From positions 1-42,099 of the forward strand of contig CAJQOH010000029.1 of NCBI GenBank assembly GCA_905479915.1: DNA of 42,099 bases. Reading direction: 5' to 3'. Position 1 is the stretch's first letter. Each line of letters starts with the position of its first letter. The translations under genes and the position numbers were made by a program. The notes under the pieces are model-generated. The model saw only the letters and a list, made by a program, of their open reading frames with translations. It did no database searches and was not told where the DNA came from. The stretch comes from an uncultured Flavobacteriales bacterium (lineage in GTDB: Bacteria > Bacteroidota > Bacteroidia > Flavobacteriales_E > Vicingaceae). Positions 33,336-40,929 of this stretch are shown in pieces.

Positions 33336-33665
33336 TTTTTACGTTACGATTTCATACGAATATAGAGTGGAGTGTCTTTTAATTTGTAGTACAGATTCAA
33401 TAGATTCCTCTGTTTCGTTCCTTTGTCACTACAATCGGAATGACAGATTAATAAAAAAATAACTACGTAATGTAACTTTTTTGTTTTTCGTTACACTTAC
33501 ATTATAGAACACAAGATTTGATATGAGAAATAATTGTCAGTTCGAGTGATTTTTGATTTTTGTTCTCGATGCATTTCGATTTTATCGAAATACTCGAACT
33601 GACAAATTCAAAAATTGTATCGAGAACAGAAGTTATTCTTCCACTATCAAGTTAATACTTTATTA
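33336..33665. other. Intergenic region with repeat elements before the sigma factor
   Basis: 330 bp. It holds a stretch at 33401-33446 (ending CAATCGGAATGACAG) that resembles dispersed flavobacterial intergenic repeats, an imperfect dyad AATGTAAC...GTTACAcTTACATT (33469-33503), and the palindromic repeat copy 2 (33535-33627). I see no clear promoter for the downstream sigma factor. Confidence 0.45.
33535..33627. repeat. Intergenic palindromic repeat, copy 2 (extended)
   Basis: The core (33562-33580 and 33584-33604) matches copy 1 at 27234-27278 except one base and the loop. Here the unit has terminal inverted arms: TGTCAGTTCGAGT (33535-33547) against ACTCGAACTGACA (33592-33604), and GTTCTCGAT against ATCGAGAAC (33619-33627). 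The nested inverted-repeat structure is like a REP/MITE element without coding capacity. Confidence 0.8.
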
Positions 33666-33920
33666 ATGCGAGAAAGTAAACAACAGAAAATATTCTTAAA
33701 ACTCTACGAGCCAGTTCATGACCCGTTCGAACGCTTCTGCAGGGCGAGAGTATTTGGAAATATGGAGTATCAAGATCTGATGAATGATACCCTGTTAATT
33801 GCTTTTCAGAAATTAGATACCTTAAAATCAGAAAAGGCCTTCTTATCGTTTTTGATTGGAATTAGTGTTCGAATATTAGCTAATAATCACAAAAAAAAAG
33901 AAAGAAGATTCGATAGCTGA
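33666..33920 (+). CDS. ECF-type RNA polymerase sigma factor, N-terminal part (frameshifted)
   Basis: 84 residues from the ATG at 33666; the frame extends back to a TTG at 33615 that lies in the repeat. It contains the sigma region 2: DPFERFCRARVFGNMEYQDL, MNDTLLIAFQKLDTLKSEKA, FLSFLIGISVRILANNHKKK. The frame then breaks at a run of nine A (33891-33899) and stops at 33920. With eight A it would run on as KKKKEDSIADPSSFMLEDVN into the downstream frame, giving a 175-residue ECF sigma factor. Region 2 is intact, but without region 4 it could not bind a -35 element. Confidence 0.8.
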   Translation: MRESKQQKIFLKLYEPVHDPFERFCRARVFGNMEYQDLMNDTLLIAFQKLDTLKSEKAFLSFLIGISVRILANNHKKKERRFDS

Positions 33921-33933
33921 TCCAAGTAGTTTT

Positions 33934-34194
33934 ATGCTGGAAGATGTCAATGCCAATACAGAAAGAGATGCAGAAGTTTATTTGCTGCATAAAGCATTGT
34001 CGCTTTTACCTGAAGACCAAAGAGAATGTATTATTCTGTTTGAGATATCAGGCTTTTCAATCAAAGAAATAGTGGAGATTCAAGGTGTATCTGAATCTGC
34101 GGTAAAGCAACGTTTGAAAAGGGCTAGGGCAAAACTAATTGAGATTTTAACGTTTGAATCTGATTACAAAAATGAGGAGGTGAAAAATGGATGA
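33934..34194 (+). CDS. ECF-type sigma factor, C-terminal part (region 4)
   Basis: 86 codons carrying sigma region 4: LHKALSLLPEDQRECIILFE, ISGFSIKEIVEIQGVSESAV, KQRLKRARAKL. It is in frame +1 relative to the N-terminal part, joined through the A9 run. The same reading frame is open back to the homopolymer, so the ATG at 33934 is an internal Met rather than a true start. It overlaps the following gene by 8 bp, consistent with a sigma/anti-sigma-type pair. See the finding on slippage. Confidence 0.8.
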   Translation: MLEDVNANTERDAEVYLLHKALSLLPEDQRECIILFEISGFSIKEIVEIQGVSESAVKQRLKRARAKLIEILTFESDYKNEEVKNG

Positions 34195-36301
34195 TAACAA
34201 CAACAAACGGTTAGATAACTTATTTAACCAAGCCAAAAATGAGCCTTCTAAAATTTCTTATCAAGAAACTCAAAAGCAATTCCTAAAAACAACAACAGGG
34301 GTTAGTAGCTCAATTGCAGGAAAGGGCATTGCTAATTTTTTAAACTTAAAAATCAGTATTATGATAGCAACACTAAGTGTAATAGCGGTTGGTTCTATCT
34401 TCTATATAAACAGTTTAACAGGTGATAAAACAACTGAATTGGTAACGGAAACAATACCAATAATAGAGGAATATACCACAGATGAACAATTAATTAATAA
34501 AGCTTCTAAAGAGGTGGTAACAGCTCATATGGAGAAGGTAAATCAATTGCCTTCTAATTTGAAAGAGGTATATCAAGTAAAACTTGAATTGGCCAGTAAG
34601 CTTAAGATGGTTGGCGCTAATGACAGTTTGAAAAGACATAAAATAGAACGTGAAAAATCAGAACGAAAGAGCGAACTATTGGACACCTCTTATCGCTTTC
34701 CTAATTTGAATTATGAAGAAAGAAGGGCAAATGAAAAACAGAAGACTAAGATGCTAAAGGATTTGGCCAAATTTGACAAAAAGAAATATGCGTTTATTCC
34801 TAATGGGTCAATTACGCAGGATGGTAAAGCGATATCGATAAAAGCATTTTACATGCAAACTACAGAGGTGACCAATTTAGAGTACAGAACCTTTTTATTT
34901 GATTTGTTAATACAAGGGAGGTTTGATGCTTTCCTTCTCGCTAAGCCAGATCAATCAAGGTGGGTTAAGGATTACCCGTATGCATTCAACAAACCTATGC
35001 AAATGAATTACTTTTCGCATGCTGCATATGATTACTATCCTGTGGTTGGAGTTTCTAGGCAAGGGGTAGAGATGTACTGTAAATGGTTAAGCATAGAGGT
35101 CAATAAAAAGTATAGCAATAAAACGCCTATTCCAGATGTGCGAATACCTACAGATTATGAATGGATGCATGCTGCAACTGGAGGGTTAAAGAATTCTCCT
35201 TATCCTTGGGGAGGGCCTTATTTACGAAATGCTAAAGGGGCGTACTTGGCCAATTTTATGCCTAAGAAAGGGCATTATAATGAAGATGGGGCTTTCCATA
35301 CGGCTAAAGCCAATTCTTATCATCCAAACGGTTATGGGCTTTTCTGTATGGCGGGAAATGTTGCCGAAATGGTGTATTATTTTGATGAGAACATGTTGCC
35401 AGGAACAAAAGGAGGAAGTTGGACCAGTGCTGGTCAAGAATTACAAATAATGGATGGGAAGGATCGATTTAAGAAGATGATAAAACCATCTGCAGATATT
35501 GGGTTTAGACCAGTAATAGCTTACTTGGGTAAAAGTTCTTATTCGATCAATGACATGACGGTTACTCCTCCAGGTACAGTAAAAATTGATCCAGATTTTT
35601 ATGCGGATGAAACGGAGATCACCAACTTTTCGTGGTTAGAGTATGTTACCTGGATGAAAGATAAGTTTGGGGAAGGTAGTCCAGAATACTTCAATGCTTT
35701 GCCAGATACTACAGTATGGCGCAAGATATTAAAGACTAGTCAGCCTTATGAAAAGCATTACTTTAAACATCCTGCTTATAGAGCTTACCCTGTGGTTGGT
35801 GTAAGTTATAAACAGGCTGTTGCGTATTGTAAATGGAGAACAAACCGTGTAAAAGAATTGTACGATCTTCAAAAAGAAGCTGGTGATAAAAAGAACATTT
35901 ATCCTACAGGTTTTGAATACCGATTACCCACTAAAAAGGAATGGGAAAGGTTGGCTAGAGCGGGGTATTCTGAAAAAACACAAAAGAAATTAAATGGCAA
36001 GTACAAAGGACATAGTGAGATGAATGCCAAGCGTGGAAAGGGAGATACGATAAGTTTAAAGGGGGTAACAAAAGATGCTGTTGATATTTTGGCTCCTGTT
36101 CAATCGTATTGGCCCAATAGATATGGAATGTATAACCTCTTTGGCAATACAGCTGAAATGGTAATGGAAAAAGGCATTGCCAAAGGAGGTTCTTGGATTC
36201 ATGATGGGGATAAAATTACGGTGGAGAGAGATGATACTTATGAAGAGCAAAATCATTGGCTAGGGTTTCGATGTGTTTTCGTTAGAAAGAAAAAAAACTG
36301 A
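34187..36301 (+). CDS. Membrane protein with two formylglycine-generating-enzyme-like (SUMF1) domains
   Basis: 704 residues. A cytoplasmic N-terminus (1-54), one transmembrane helix (about 55-77), a charged helical linker (about 80-200), then two SUMF1-type domains (about 200-450 and 465-704). Each has the recognisable TTEVTNLEYR / ETEITNFSWLEY, RIPTDYEWMHAATGG / RLPTKKEWERLARAG, GNVAEM / GNTAEM, KGGSW and GFRPV / GFRCV blocks. The catalytic cysteines after GGSW of true FGEs are absent in both, so it is probably a structural or binding protein, as in GldJ/GldK of gliding and T9SS. It overlaps an ECF sigma gene, so its short cytoplasmic tail could act as an anti-sigma. Confidence 0.85.
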   Translation: MDDNNNKRLDNLFNQAKNEPSKISYQETQKQFLKTTTGVSSSIAGKGIANFLNLKISIMIATLSVIAVGSIFYINSLTGDKTTELVTETIPIIEEYTTDEQLINKASKEVVTAHMEKVNQLPSNLKEVYQVKLELASKLKMVGANDSLKRHKIEREKSERKSELLDTSYRFPNLNYEERRANEKQKTKMLKDLAKFDKKKYAFIPNGSITQDGKAISIKAFYMQTTEVTNLEYRTFLFDLLIQGRFDAFLLAKPDQSRWVKDYPYAFNKPMQMNYFSHAAYDYYPVVGVSRQGVEMYCKWLSIEVNKKYSNKTPIPDVRIPTDYEWMHAATGGLKNSPYPWGGPYLRNAKGAYLANFMPKKGHYNEDGAFHTAKANSYHPNGYGLFCMAGNVAEMVYYFDENMLPGTKGGSWTSAGQELQIMDGKDRFKKMIKPSADIGFRPVIAYLGKSSYSINDMTVTPPGTVKIDPDFYADETEITNFSWLEYVTWMKDKFGEGSPEYFNALPDTTVWRKILKTSQPYEKHYFKHPAYRAYPVVGVSYKQAVAYCKWRTNRVKELYDLQKEAGDKKNIYPTGFEYRLPTKKEWERLARAGYSEKTQKKLNGKYKGHSEMNAKRGKGDTISLKGVTKDAVDILAPVQSYWPNRYGMYNLFGNTAEMVMEKGIAKGGSWIHDGDKITVERDDTYEEQNHWLGFRCVFVRKKKN

Positions 36302-36363
36302 GTTTTCAATAATTGAGGTAGGGGGTTTTATCATAAAGGTGTTTTATACCCAAACACTATTAA

Positions 36364-37089
36364 ATGAAAAAAGCACTAATCGTATTTACCGCTTCTTTAT
36401 GTCTTCTTAGTAATACTGTTTCTGCTCAGGGAACAACGCTAACAAGAGATTTAGAAAGTTGGTTGTCAGTTGGAGGTCAAAAAAAGTATTTGGATAAGAA
36501 ATTAACTGCTTCTGCTAACTTACAATTTAGACAGGATGAGAACAGTAGTAGAATTGCTCAATACTTTTTGAACATAGGGGGTGATTACGAAATTTATAAA
36601 AATCTAAAATTTGGTCTGGGCTATCGTTTTGTAAGGGATAGAAAAGGGAGTTTTGGATTTAAAACAGAGCACCGCTTCAATATTGATGCGAAATATAGTA
36701 AGAAGTTCAACCGACTTAAAGTAGCCTCAAGATTGCGTTTTCAGAAAAAATCGAACGGACTTTATTCTGAGTATCCAACAACAAAATACCGATTGCGTTT
36801 AAAGTTCAAATACAACATTCCGAAGTGGAAGTATGATCCTTTTTTCAGTACAGAACTTTATTATGCTAAAGAGAACTTTTCTTTTGATTATGTAGAGGAT
36901 GTAACGGAAGAGAATGAGGTGACTGGTTTCCAGAAGTATCGACTGCAGTTAGGTACATCACGAAAGATAGGTAAGGGCGAAATGAAAGTGTTCTATATGC
37001 TTGAGCATCAATTTGCTGGTTATGGAACCAACTTTGGTTTACCTATTAACTGGAACATCATAGGGGTTAATTACACATTTAAATTTTAG
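36364..37089 (+). CDS. DUF2490-family outer-membrane beta-barrel protein
   Basis: 241 residues with a signal peptide (1-21, SNTVSAQ) and alternating beta-strands of the DUF2490 type: DLESWLSVGGQKKYL, FLNIGGDYEIYKNLKFGLGY, FKTEHRFNIDAKYS, KYRLRLKFKYNIP, YRLQLGTSRKIGKGEM, ending aromatic VNYTFKF. Predicted outer-membrane barrel; function unknown. It is 3 bp upstream of a CotH-family lipoprotein and 62 bp after the SUMF1 protein. DUF2490 and CotH genes also lie together in other Bacteroidota. Confidence 0.82.
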   Translation: MKKALIVFTASLCLLSNTVSAQGTTLTRDLESWLSVGGQKKYLDKKLTASANLQFRQDENSSRIAQYFLNIGGDYEIYKNLKFGLGYRFVRDRKGSFGFKTEHRFNIDAKYSKKFNRLKVASRLRFQKKSNGLYSEYPTTKYRLRLKFKYNIPKWKYDPFFSTELYYAKENFSFDYVEDVTEENEVTGFQKYRLQLGTSRKIGKGEMKVFYMLEHQFAGYGTNFGLPINWNIIGVNYTFKF

Positions 37090-37092
37090 ATT

Positions 37093-38457
37093 ATGAAGCG
37101 ATACTTGATATATACATTTTTAGTTGCAGCATTGTTTTCTTGTAAAAAGGAAGAAACCATAACTCCTGGTGAAGGTTATGAGGATTGGACTGCTGCTTCT
37201 CACGGAAGTGGTGAAACACCCAATTATGATAAAATATTTACCGATAGTAAAGTGCATAGAATTGATATAGAAATTACTCCTGATTATTGGGCTGCAATGC
37301 AGGCTGATTTAGCTGATATTTTAGGCTCTTCTTCTGGTGGAGGACCAGGAGGTGGTGGTCCCGGGGGAACTTCTACGGATGAAAACCCGATGTATGTTCC
37401 GTGTCAAGTTTACTATGATAATGTACAATGGTATGATGTGGGTATTCGATATAAAGGAAACTCAAGTTTAACTTCAGCTTATAATGAGGGAAATAACAAA
37501 TTGCCATTTCGTTTAGAGTTCAATCATTTTGAAGATGAGAATCCATTAATCTGGGGACAGTCCTTTTACGGTTTTCAGCAATTGGCTTTTAGCAGTGGGT
37601 TTAATGACCCTTCTTATTTAAAAGAAAAGATTGCTCCAGATTTGTTTAGAGAATTTGGTATTCCTGCAGCTAGAACAGCATTTTATACGGTTTATATAGA
37701 TTATGGTGATGGTCCAATATACTTTGGGTTGTATACCATGGTTGAAGTAATATTTGATACCATGGTGAATGAACAATTTAGTGGTAGTGGTGGAAACTGT
37801 TACAAGGGTGATGCTGAATACTTGGATGATGTATCTTTTAGTGGAACGGATTTAATCAATAAAACCAATGAAGGGGAGTATACAGAGGTAATCAATATGA
37901 TAACTGCATTAACAAGTGCTGACAGAACAACCAATGCAGCGCAATGGCGATCTAATTTAGAAAATTACATTGATATGGATCAGTACTTAAAATACCTTGC
38001 AGCCAATACTACGCTTGCAAATTGGGACACTTATGGGTTGATGAGCCATAACTTTTACATGTATGCAAATCCTGCTGATGGCAAATTGAATTGGATTCCT
38101 TGGGATCATAATGAATCTTTAGTAACCAATGGTACTAGAGATGCTTTGGCTTTTGATTTTAGTAATTTATCTACTGAGAATACGTGGCCTATGATCAGTT
38201 ACATTTATGCTGATGCGGTTTATAAGGCACAGTATGAGCAATATATTGATGATTTTATTGCTACGGCATTTACTGTAAGCAATCTTCAGAATAAAGTAAA
38301 CACCTATTCGGCATTAATTTCTGATGATGTAATTGGTTCAAATGCAGAGTTATCGGGTTATACATATACTTCGAGTTCAGATTTTACAACTGGTGTTTCT
38401 GATTTAAATGCGTATGCTACAACGCGTTGGAATGAGGCAGATGCTTTTACACCTTGA
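37093..38457 (+). CDS. CotH kinase family lipoprotein
   Basis: 454 residues. A lipoprotein signal with Cys17 (LFSCKK), then a Gly/Pro-rich loop (about 78-94, GGGPGGGGPGG), then a CotH domain (about 55-440): VGIRYKGNSSL, LPFRLEFNHFEDENP, KEKIAPDLFREFGIP, AARTAFYTVYIDYG, IYFGLYTMVE and the late KLNWIPWDHNESL. CotH proteins are atypical kinases; the Bacillus one phosphorylates spore-coat proteins. The IPWD block carries HNE rather than the LDL seen in others. Target unknown; possibly a surface protein. It ends convergently with the S4-domain gene. Confidence 0.85.
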   Translation: MKRYLIYTFLVAALFSCKKEETITPGEGYEDWTAASHGSGETPNYDKIFTDSKVHRIDIEITPDYWAAMQADLADILGSSSGGGPGGGGPGGTSTDENPMYVPCQVYYDNVQWYDVGIRYKGNSSLTSAYNEGNNKLPFRLEFNHFEDENPLIWGQSFYGFQQLAFSSGFNDPSYLKEKIAPDLFREFGIPAARTAFYTVYIDYGDGPIYFGLYTMVEVIFDTMVNEQFSGSGGNCYKGDAEYLDDVSFSGTDLINKTNEGEYTEVINMITALTSADRTTNAAQWRSNLENYIDMDQYLKYLAANTTLANWDTYGLMSHNFYMYANPADGKLNWIPWDHNESLVTNGTRDALAFDFSNLSTENTWPMISYIYADAVYKAQYEQYIDDFIATAFTVSNLQNKVNTYSALISDDVIGSNAELSGYTYTSSSDFTTGVSDLNAYATTRWNEADAFTP

Positions 38458-38478
38458 TCAATAGTAAGTTTGATAGTG

Positions 38479-38844
38479 TTAATTAAATGATTGATCAAAA
38501 TTTCGCCTCACTTTTTTAGTGGGGCGACCTTTTATCCCAGAAAATCTATTTTGTCTATTGGCTTCGCGGATTTGTTCCAATTGCAGAAGGTCTTCTTCAG
38601 GAGTAGTTTCTACCAAGTAATTGCTTACCAATTTAGCTCCTACACGAGATTTTGGTAAATCTATTATTTTATAGGTTCTCCAAATGGGGATGTCCTTAAC
38701 AGCAAGGGTATCGCCAATAGCAACAGCTTTACTTGGTTTAGAAAAAGCAGCATTGAGTTTAACCTTTTCAGCCAAGCTGGCTTTACTGGCAAGAGATCTA
38801 GTTTTAAATAGGCGAGTGGCCCAGGTAAATTTATCAAGTCTCAT
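38479..38844 (-). CDS. hslR: S4 RNA-binding domain protein (Hsp15/HslR-like)
   Basis: 121 residues. The S4 domain is at the start: MRLDKFTWATRLFKTRSLAS, then VKLNAAFSKPSKAVAIGDTL. A basic tail ends KGRPTKKVRRNFDQSFN. Hsp15 binds stalled 50S subunits carrying nascent peptidyl-tRNA and helps ribosome rescue. It overlaps the pseudouridine synthase upstream by 4 bp (ATGA), so two RNA-modifying or RNA-binding proteins are coupled. Confidence 0.88.
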   Translation of the reverse strand: MRLDKFTWATRLFKTRSLASKASLAEKVKLNAAFSKPSKAVAIGDTLAVKDIPIWRTYKIIDLPKSRVGAKLVSNYLVETTPEEDLLQLEQIREANRQNRFSGIKGRPTKKVRRNFDQSFN

Positions 38845-39563
38845 TTTAGGCTCCAGTTAAATTCAGTAAACAGTTTATCCCAATCTGTAGGGAATTTAGC
38901 TTTTAAATGAAGGTCTGCTTTAGTTATAGGATGCGTAAATGTTAGGCTATAGGCATGTAAAAATAGGTAGTGGCAATCAAATTGGGTTTCAAACATTCTG
39001 TTGTGAAAACGATCTCCATATTTATAATCACCTACAATGGGATGGTTTGTTTTATTCATGTGTTTGCGCAATTGATGCATTCGTCCTGTTTTGGGGTGCA
39101 ACTCAATTAAACTGTATCGAGAACTGTTGTAGGGATGTACAGGAATATCCAATTCTATAGTGTTTCGTGTTTCGAAATTGGTTAAAGCATCTTTGTAAAT
39201 GCCAGTATCGTCATTTTTTACTGGAGAATCAATCGTTCCTTTAGCTGGGCTAAAACCTCTAACAATGGCATAGTACGTCTTTTGAATGTTCTTTGAGGTA
39301 AACAACTCTTGAAATTGATTGACATTCTTTTTATCTTTTAGCAAAAGAATTACTCCTGAAGTTTTACGATCTAAACGATGAGCTGGATAGACTGAATAAC
39401 CCAATTGATTTTTGAGAAATTCGAGAAGTGTTATCTCTTTAATATTTCTAGCATAGTGCGATTCGTGAATAATAAAGTTGTTGGGTTTATTGACTACAAC
39501 TATAAAATCATCTTCATAGATAATTTCTATACGTGTTATAGTGGGTTGGATAGAGGTGTTCAT
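38841..39563 (-). CDS. RluA-family pseudouridine synthase (TruC-like)
   Basis: 240 residues with the catalytic HRLDRKTSG (H62-G70, Asp65 as the nucleophile) of the RluA family. No S4 domain is fused. The shape and length match TruC/YqcB-like enzymes, which isomerise uridine in tRNA or rRNA; I cannot fix the target. It begins 1 bp after the end of one of the ~125-residue unknown genes (39565) and overlaps hslR, so the three form a minus-strand unit. Confidence 0.87.
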   Translation of the reverse strand: MNTSIQPTITRIEIIYEDDFIVVVNKPNNFIIHESHYARNIKEITLLEFLKNQLGYSVYPAHRLDRKTSGVILLLKDKKNVNQFQELFTSKNIQKTYYAIVRGFSPAKGTIDSPVKNDDTGIYKDALTNFETRNTIELDIPVHPYNSSRYSLIELHPKTGRMHQLRKHMNKTNHPIVGDYKYGDRFHNRMFETQFDCHYLFLHAYSLTFTHPITKADLHLKAKFPTDWDKLFTEFNWSLK

Positions 39564-39564
39564 G

Positions 39565-39945
39565 TTAAATGGTTCTTATCCATTCTAATGCAGCATCGTA
39601 GGTTTTAAAAATTTTGATAGGATGTGTTCTAACTCTTAAACGACTGTAAAAGGTAAAAATAATTCGTAGGGGTAAAGAATGTAAAACTAAGGCTTCGGCA
39701 ATGGCAGGATGTTTATTGGATTGCGCATATTCTCTAGCTTCGCTTGAAACATTGGCATGTTTACACATTTCTGCAATTACTTTAACGGGTTTGCCTTGAC
39801 TTAAAATTTTATAAGATTCATAACCTTCTTTAAAATCAGCTACTTCAGAGTAGGTATGTTCTCTATATTTGATGTAGAAGATATTGTCATCAACGAGTTG
39901 AGCCGTTGAATTTCTATTCTCTATAATTGTTTCCGTGGTAGTCAT
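39565..39945 (-). CDS. Paralogue A of an unknown ~125-residue family
   Basis: 126 residues, cytoplasmic, no signal peptide. A conserved pattern is shared with the two genes at 40019 and 40397: an N-terminal strand pair (LVDDNIFYIKYREHTYSEVADF), KPVKVIAEM, SSEAREYA, AEALVLHSLPLRIIFTFYSR, HPIKIFKTYDAALEWI. The alternation of strands and helices suggests a STAS/SpoIIAA-like fold (I recall similar proteins as DUF7793), but this is inferred. No catalytic residues are obvious. It is transcribed with the pseudouridine synthase and hslR. Confidence 0.75.
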   Translation of the reverse strand: MTTTETIIENRNSTAQLVDDNIFYIKYREHTYSEVADFKEGYESYKILSQGKPVKVIAEMCKHANVSSEAREYAQSNKHPAIAEALVLHSLPLRIIFTFYSRLRVRTHPIKIFKTYDAALEWIRTI

Positions 39946-39983
39946 AAGCCATAAATGTAGTAATAATTCAATAATAAAAACTG

Positions 39984-40014
39984 TTGCAATAAAGTAGATA
40001 TAAGTTTATATTTG
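39984..40014 (+). promoter_or_regulatory. Promoter of paralogue B, leaderless
   Basis: TTG (39984-39986), a 20-nt spacer and TATATTTG (40007-40014), a consensus promoter. The -7 box ends 4 nt before the GTG start, so the mRNA probably begins at the start codon. Confidence 0.6.
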
Positions 40015-40018
40015 TTAG

Positions 40019-40405
40019 GTGCAGACTTCTAATACGTTAGATCATATCATCCAAAATAAAAATTCTGAAATGATAATTTTGGATACTGGTATTATGCATG
40101 TTATTTACAAAGAAGGGGTGGCTTTACAAGTTGATGATATTAAAGAGTTGGCTACTCAATATGAATTGTTAGATCCAAAACCGACTAAAGTTTTGCAAGA
40201 GTTAAGGGAGCATGTAAATATGACTAACGAGGCAAGAAGTTACGCTGCAGAGCATTCTCCAAATTTAGAGGCTGTAGCTTATGTCATCCATAGCTTAGCT
40301 CAGCGATTACTGGTTCGATTTTACGTAAAAATGTGGAAAAGAGATAAGCCAACTAAAGTTTTTAATGCTGTTGATGAAGCGTTAAAATGGTTGGAGTCAA
40401 TGTGA
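40019..40405 (+). CDS. Paralogue B of an unknown ~125-residue family
   Basis: 128 residues from a GTG start at 40019. The shared pattern is present: IILDTGIMHVIYKE, KPTKVLQELREHV, TNEARSYA, EAVAYVIHSLAQRLLVRFYV, KPTKVFNAVDEALKWL. The only ATG further in (codon 18) would remove conserved N-terminal residues, so the GTG is preferred. It is transcribed opposite to paralogues A and C, and its 3' end overlaps that of C by 9 bp. Confidence 0.72.
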   Translation: MQTSNTLDHIIQNKNSEMIILDTGIMHVIYKEGVALQVDDIKELATQYELLDPKPTKVLQELREHVNMTNEARSYAAEHSPNLEAVAYVIHSLAQRLLVRFYVKMWKRDKPTKVFNAVDEALKWLESM

Positions 40406-40774
40406 TCTTACCCATTTTAAAGCATTTGTTTTATTCTTAAAAACTTTAGATGGATGCTTATGAGATTTAAATTTTAAATAAAATCTCAATACAATTCTTT
40501 GAGACAAACCACTTATTATTAATGCTTCACAGAGTGCTTTTTCTTTGTGTTTTTCTAAGTGCTTTCTGGCGTCTTCGGTAATAATAGCTAATAGGCCAAA
40601 CTCTACAATTACTTTTAGTTTAGTTTTGTTTTTTAAATTTTTATAGGCATCAAAAACTATTTCTATTTCATTTATATCTATAGTGCTTTTCTCCTTGTAG
40701 CAAGAGTAAAATATGTCGCCATCAATTAATGTACAATATACATTTTCAGCTTCTATAAGTACTGTTTCTTGCAT
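40397..40774 (-). CDS. Paralogue C of an unknown ~125-residue family
   Basis: 125 residues. Shared pattern: CTLIDGDIFYSCYKEKSTID, KLKVIVEFGLL, TEDARKHL, CEALIISGLSQRIVLRFYLK, HPSKVFKNKTNALKWV. Alone upstream on the minus strand, with no consensus promoter seen. The three copies are quite divergent at sequence level but keep the SQR/LxLRIxxxFY and KxFxxxxxALxW motifs. Confidence 0.72.
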   Translation of the reverse strand: MQETVLIEAENVYCTLIDGDIFYSCYKEKSTIDINEIEIVFDAYKNLKNKTKLKVIVEFGLLAIITEDARKHLEKHKEKALCEALIISGLSQRIVLRFYLKFKSHKHPSKVFKNKTNALKWVRSH

Positions 40775-40879
40775 TTTTACTTTTTTAGACTAAAGTAATA
40801 ATGTAAGGTTTAATAGGTGAAAATTTATTTAACTTAACTCAGGTAAATATTTGAAAAACATATTATGCAGAAAAAAATA

Positions 40880-40912
40880 AAAAAGGCGGAATGATAAATT
40901 CCACCTTTTTTT
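40880..40912 (-). terminator. Terminator of the T9SS protein gene
   Basis: On the minus strand AAAAAGGTGGAAT and ATTCCGCCTTTTT form a 13-bp stem with one T-G pair and a 5-nt loop followed by further T. It lies 17 bp after the gene's stop. Confidence 0.8.
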
Positions 40913-40929
40913 ATGGCTTGTACTTTCTG

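Noticed and set aside
33471-33495. TGTAAC...GTTACA as an ECF-type autoregulated promoter
   Set aside because: AAC and CGT are only 12 bp apart, short for an ECF -35/-10 pair. It is kept only as a dyad in the region entry.
37320-37380. Gly/Pro-rich stretch in the CotH gene as a collagen-like or frameshifted insert
   Set aside because: It stays in frame, is short, and lies in a loop position between strands; simple linker is enough.
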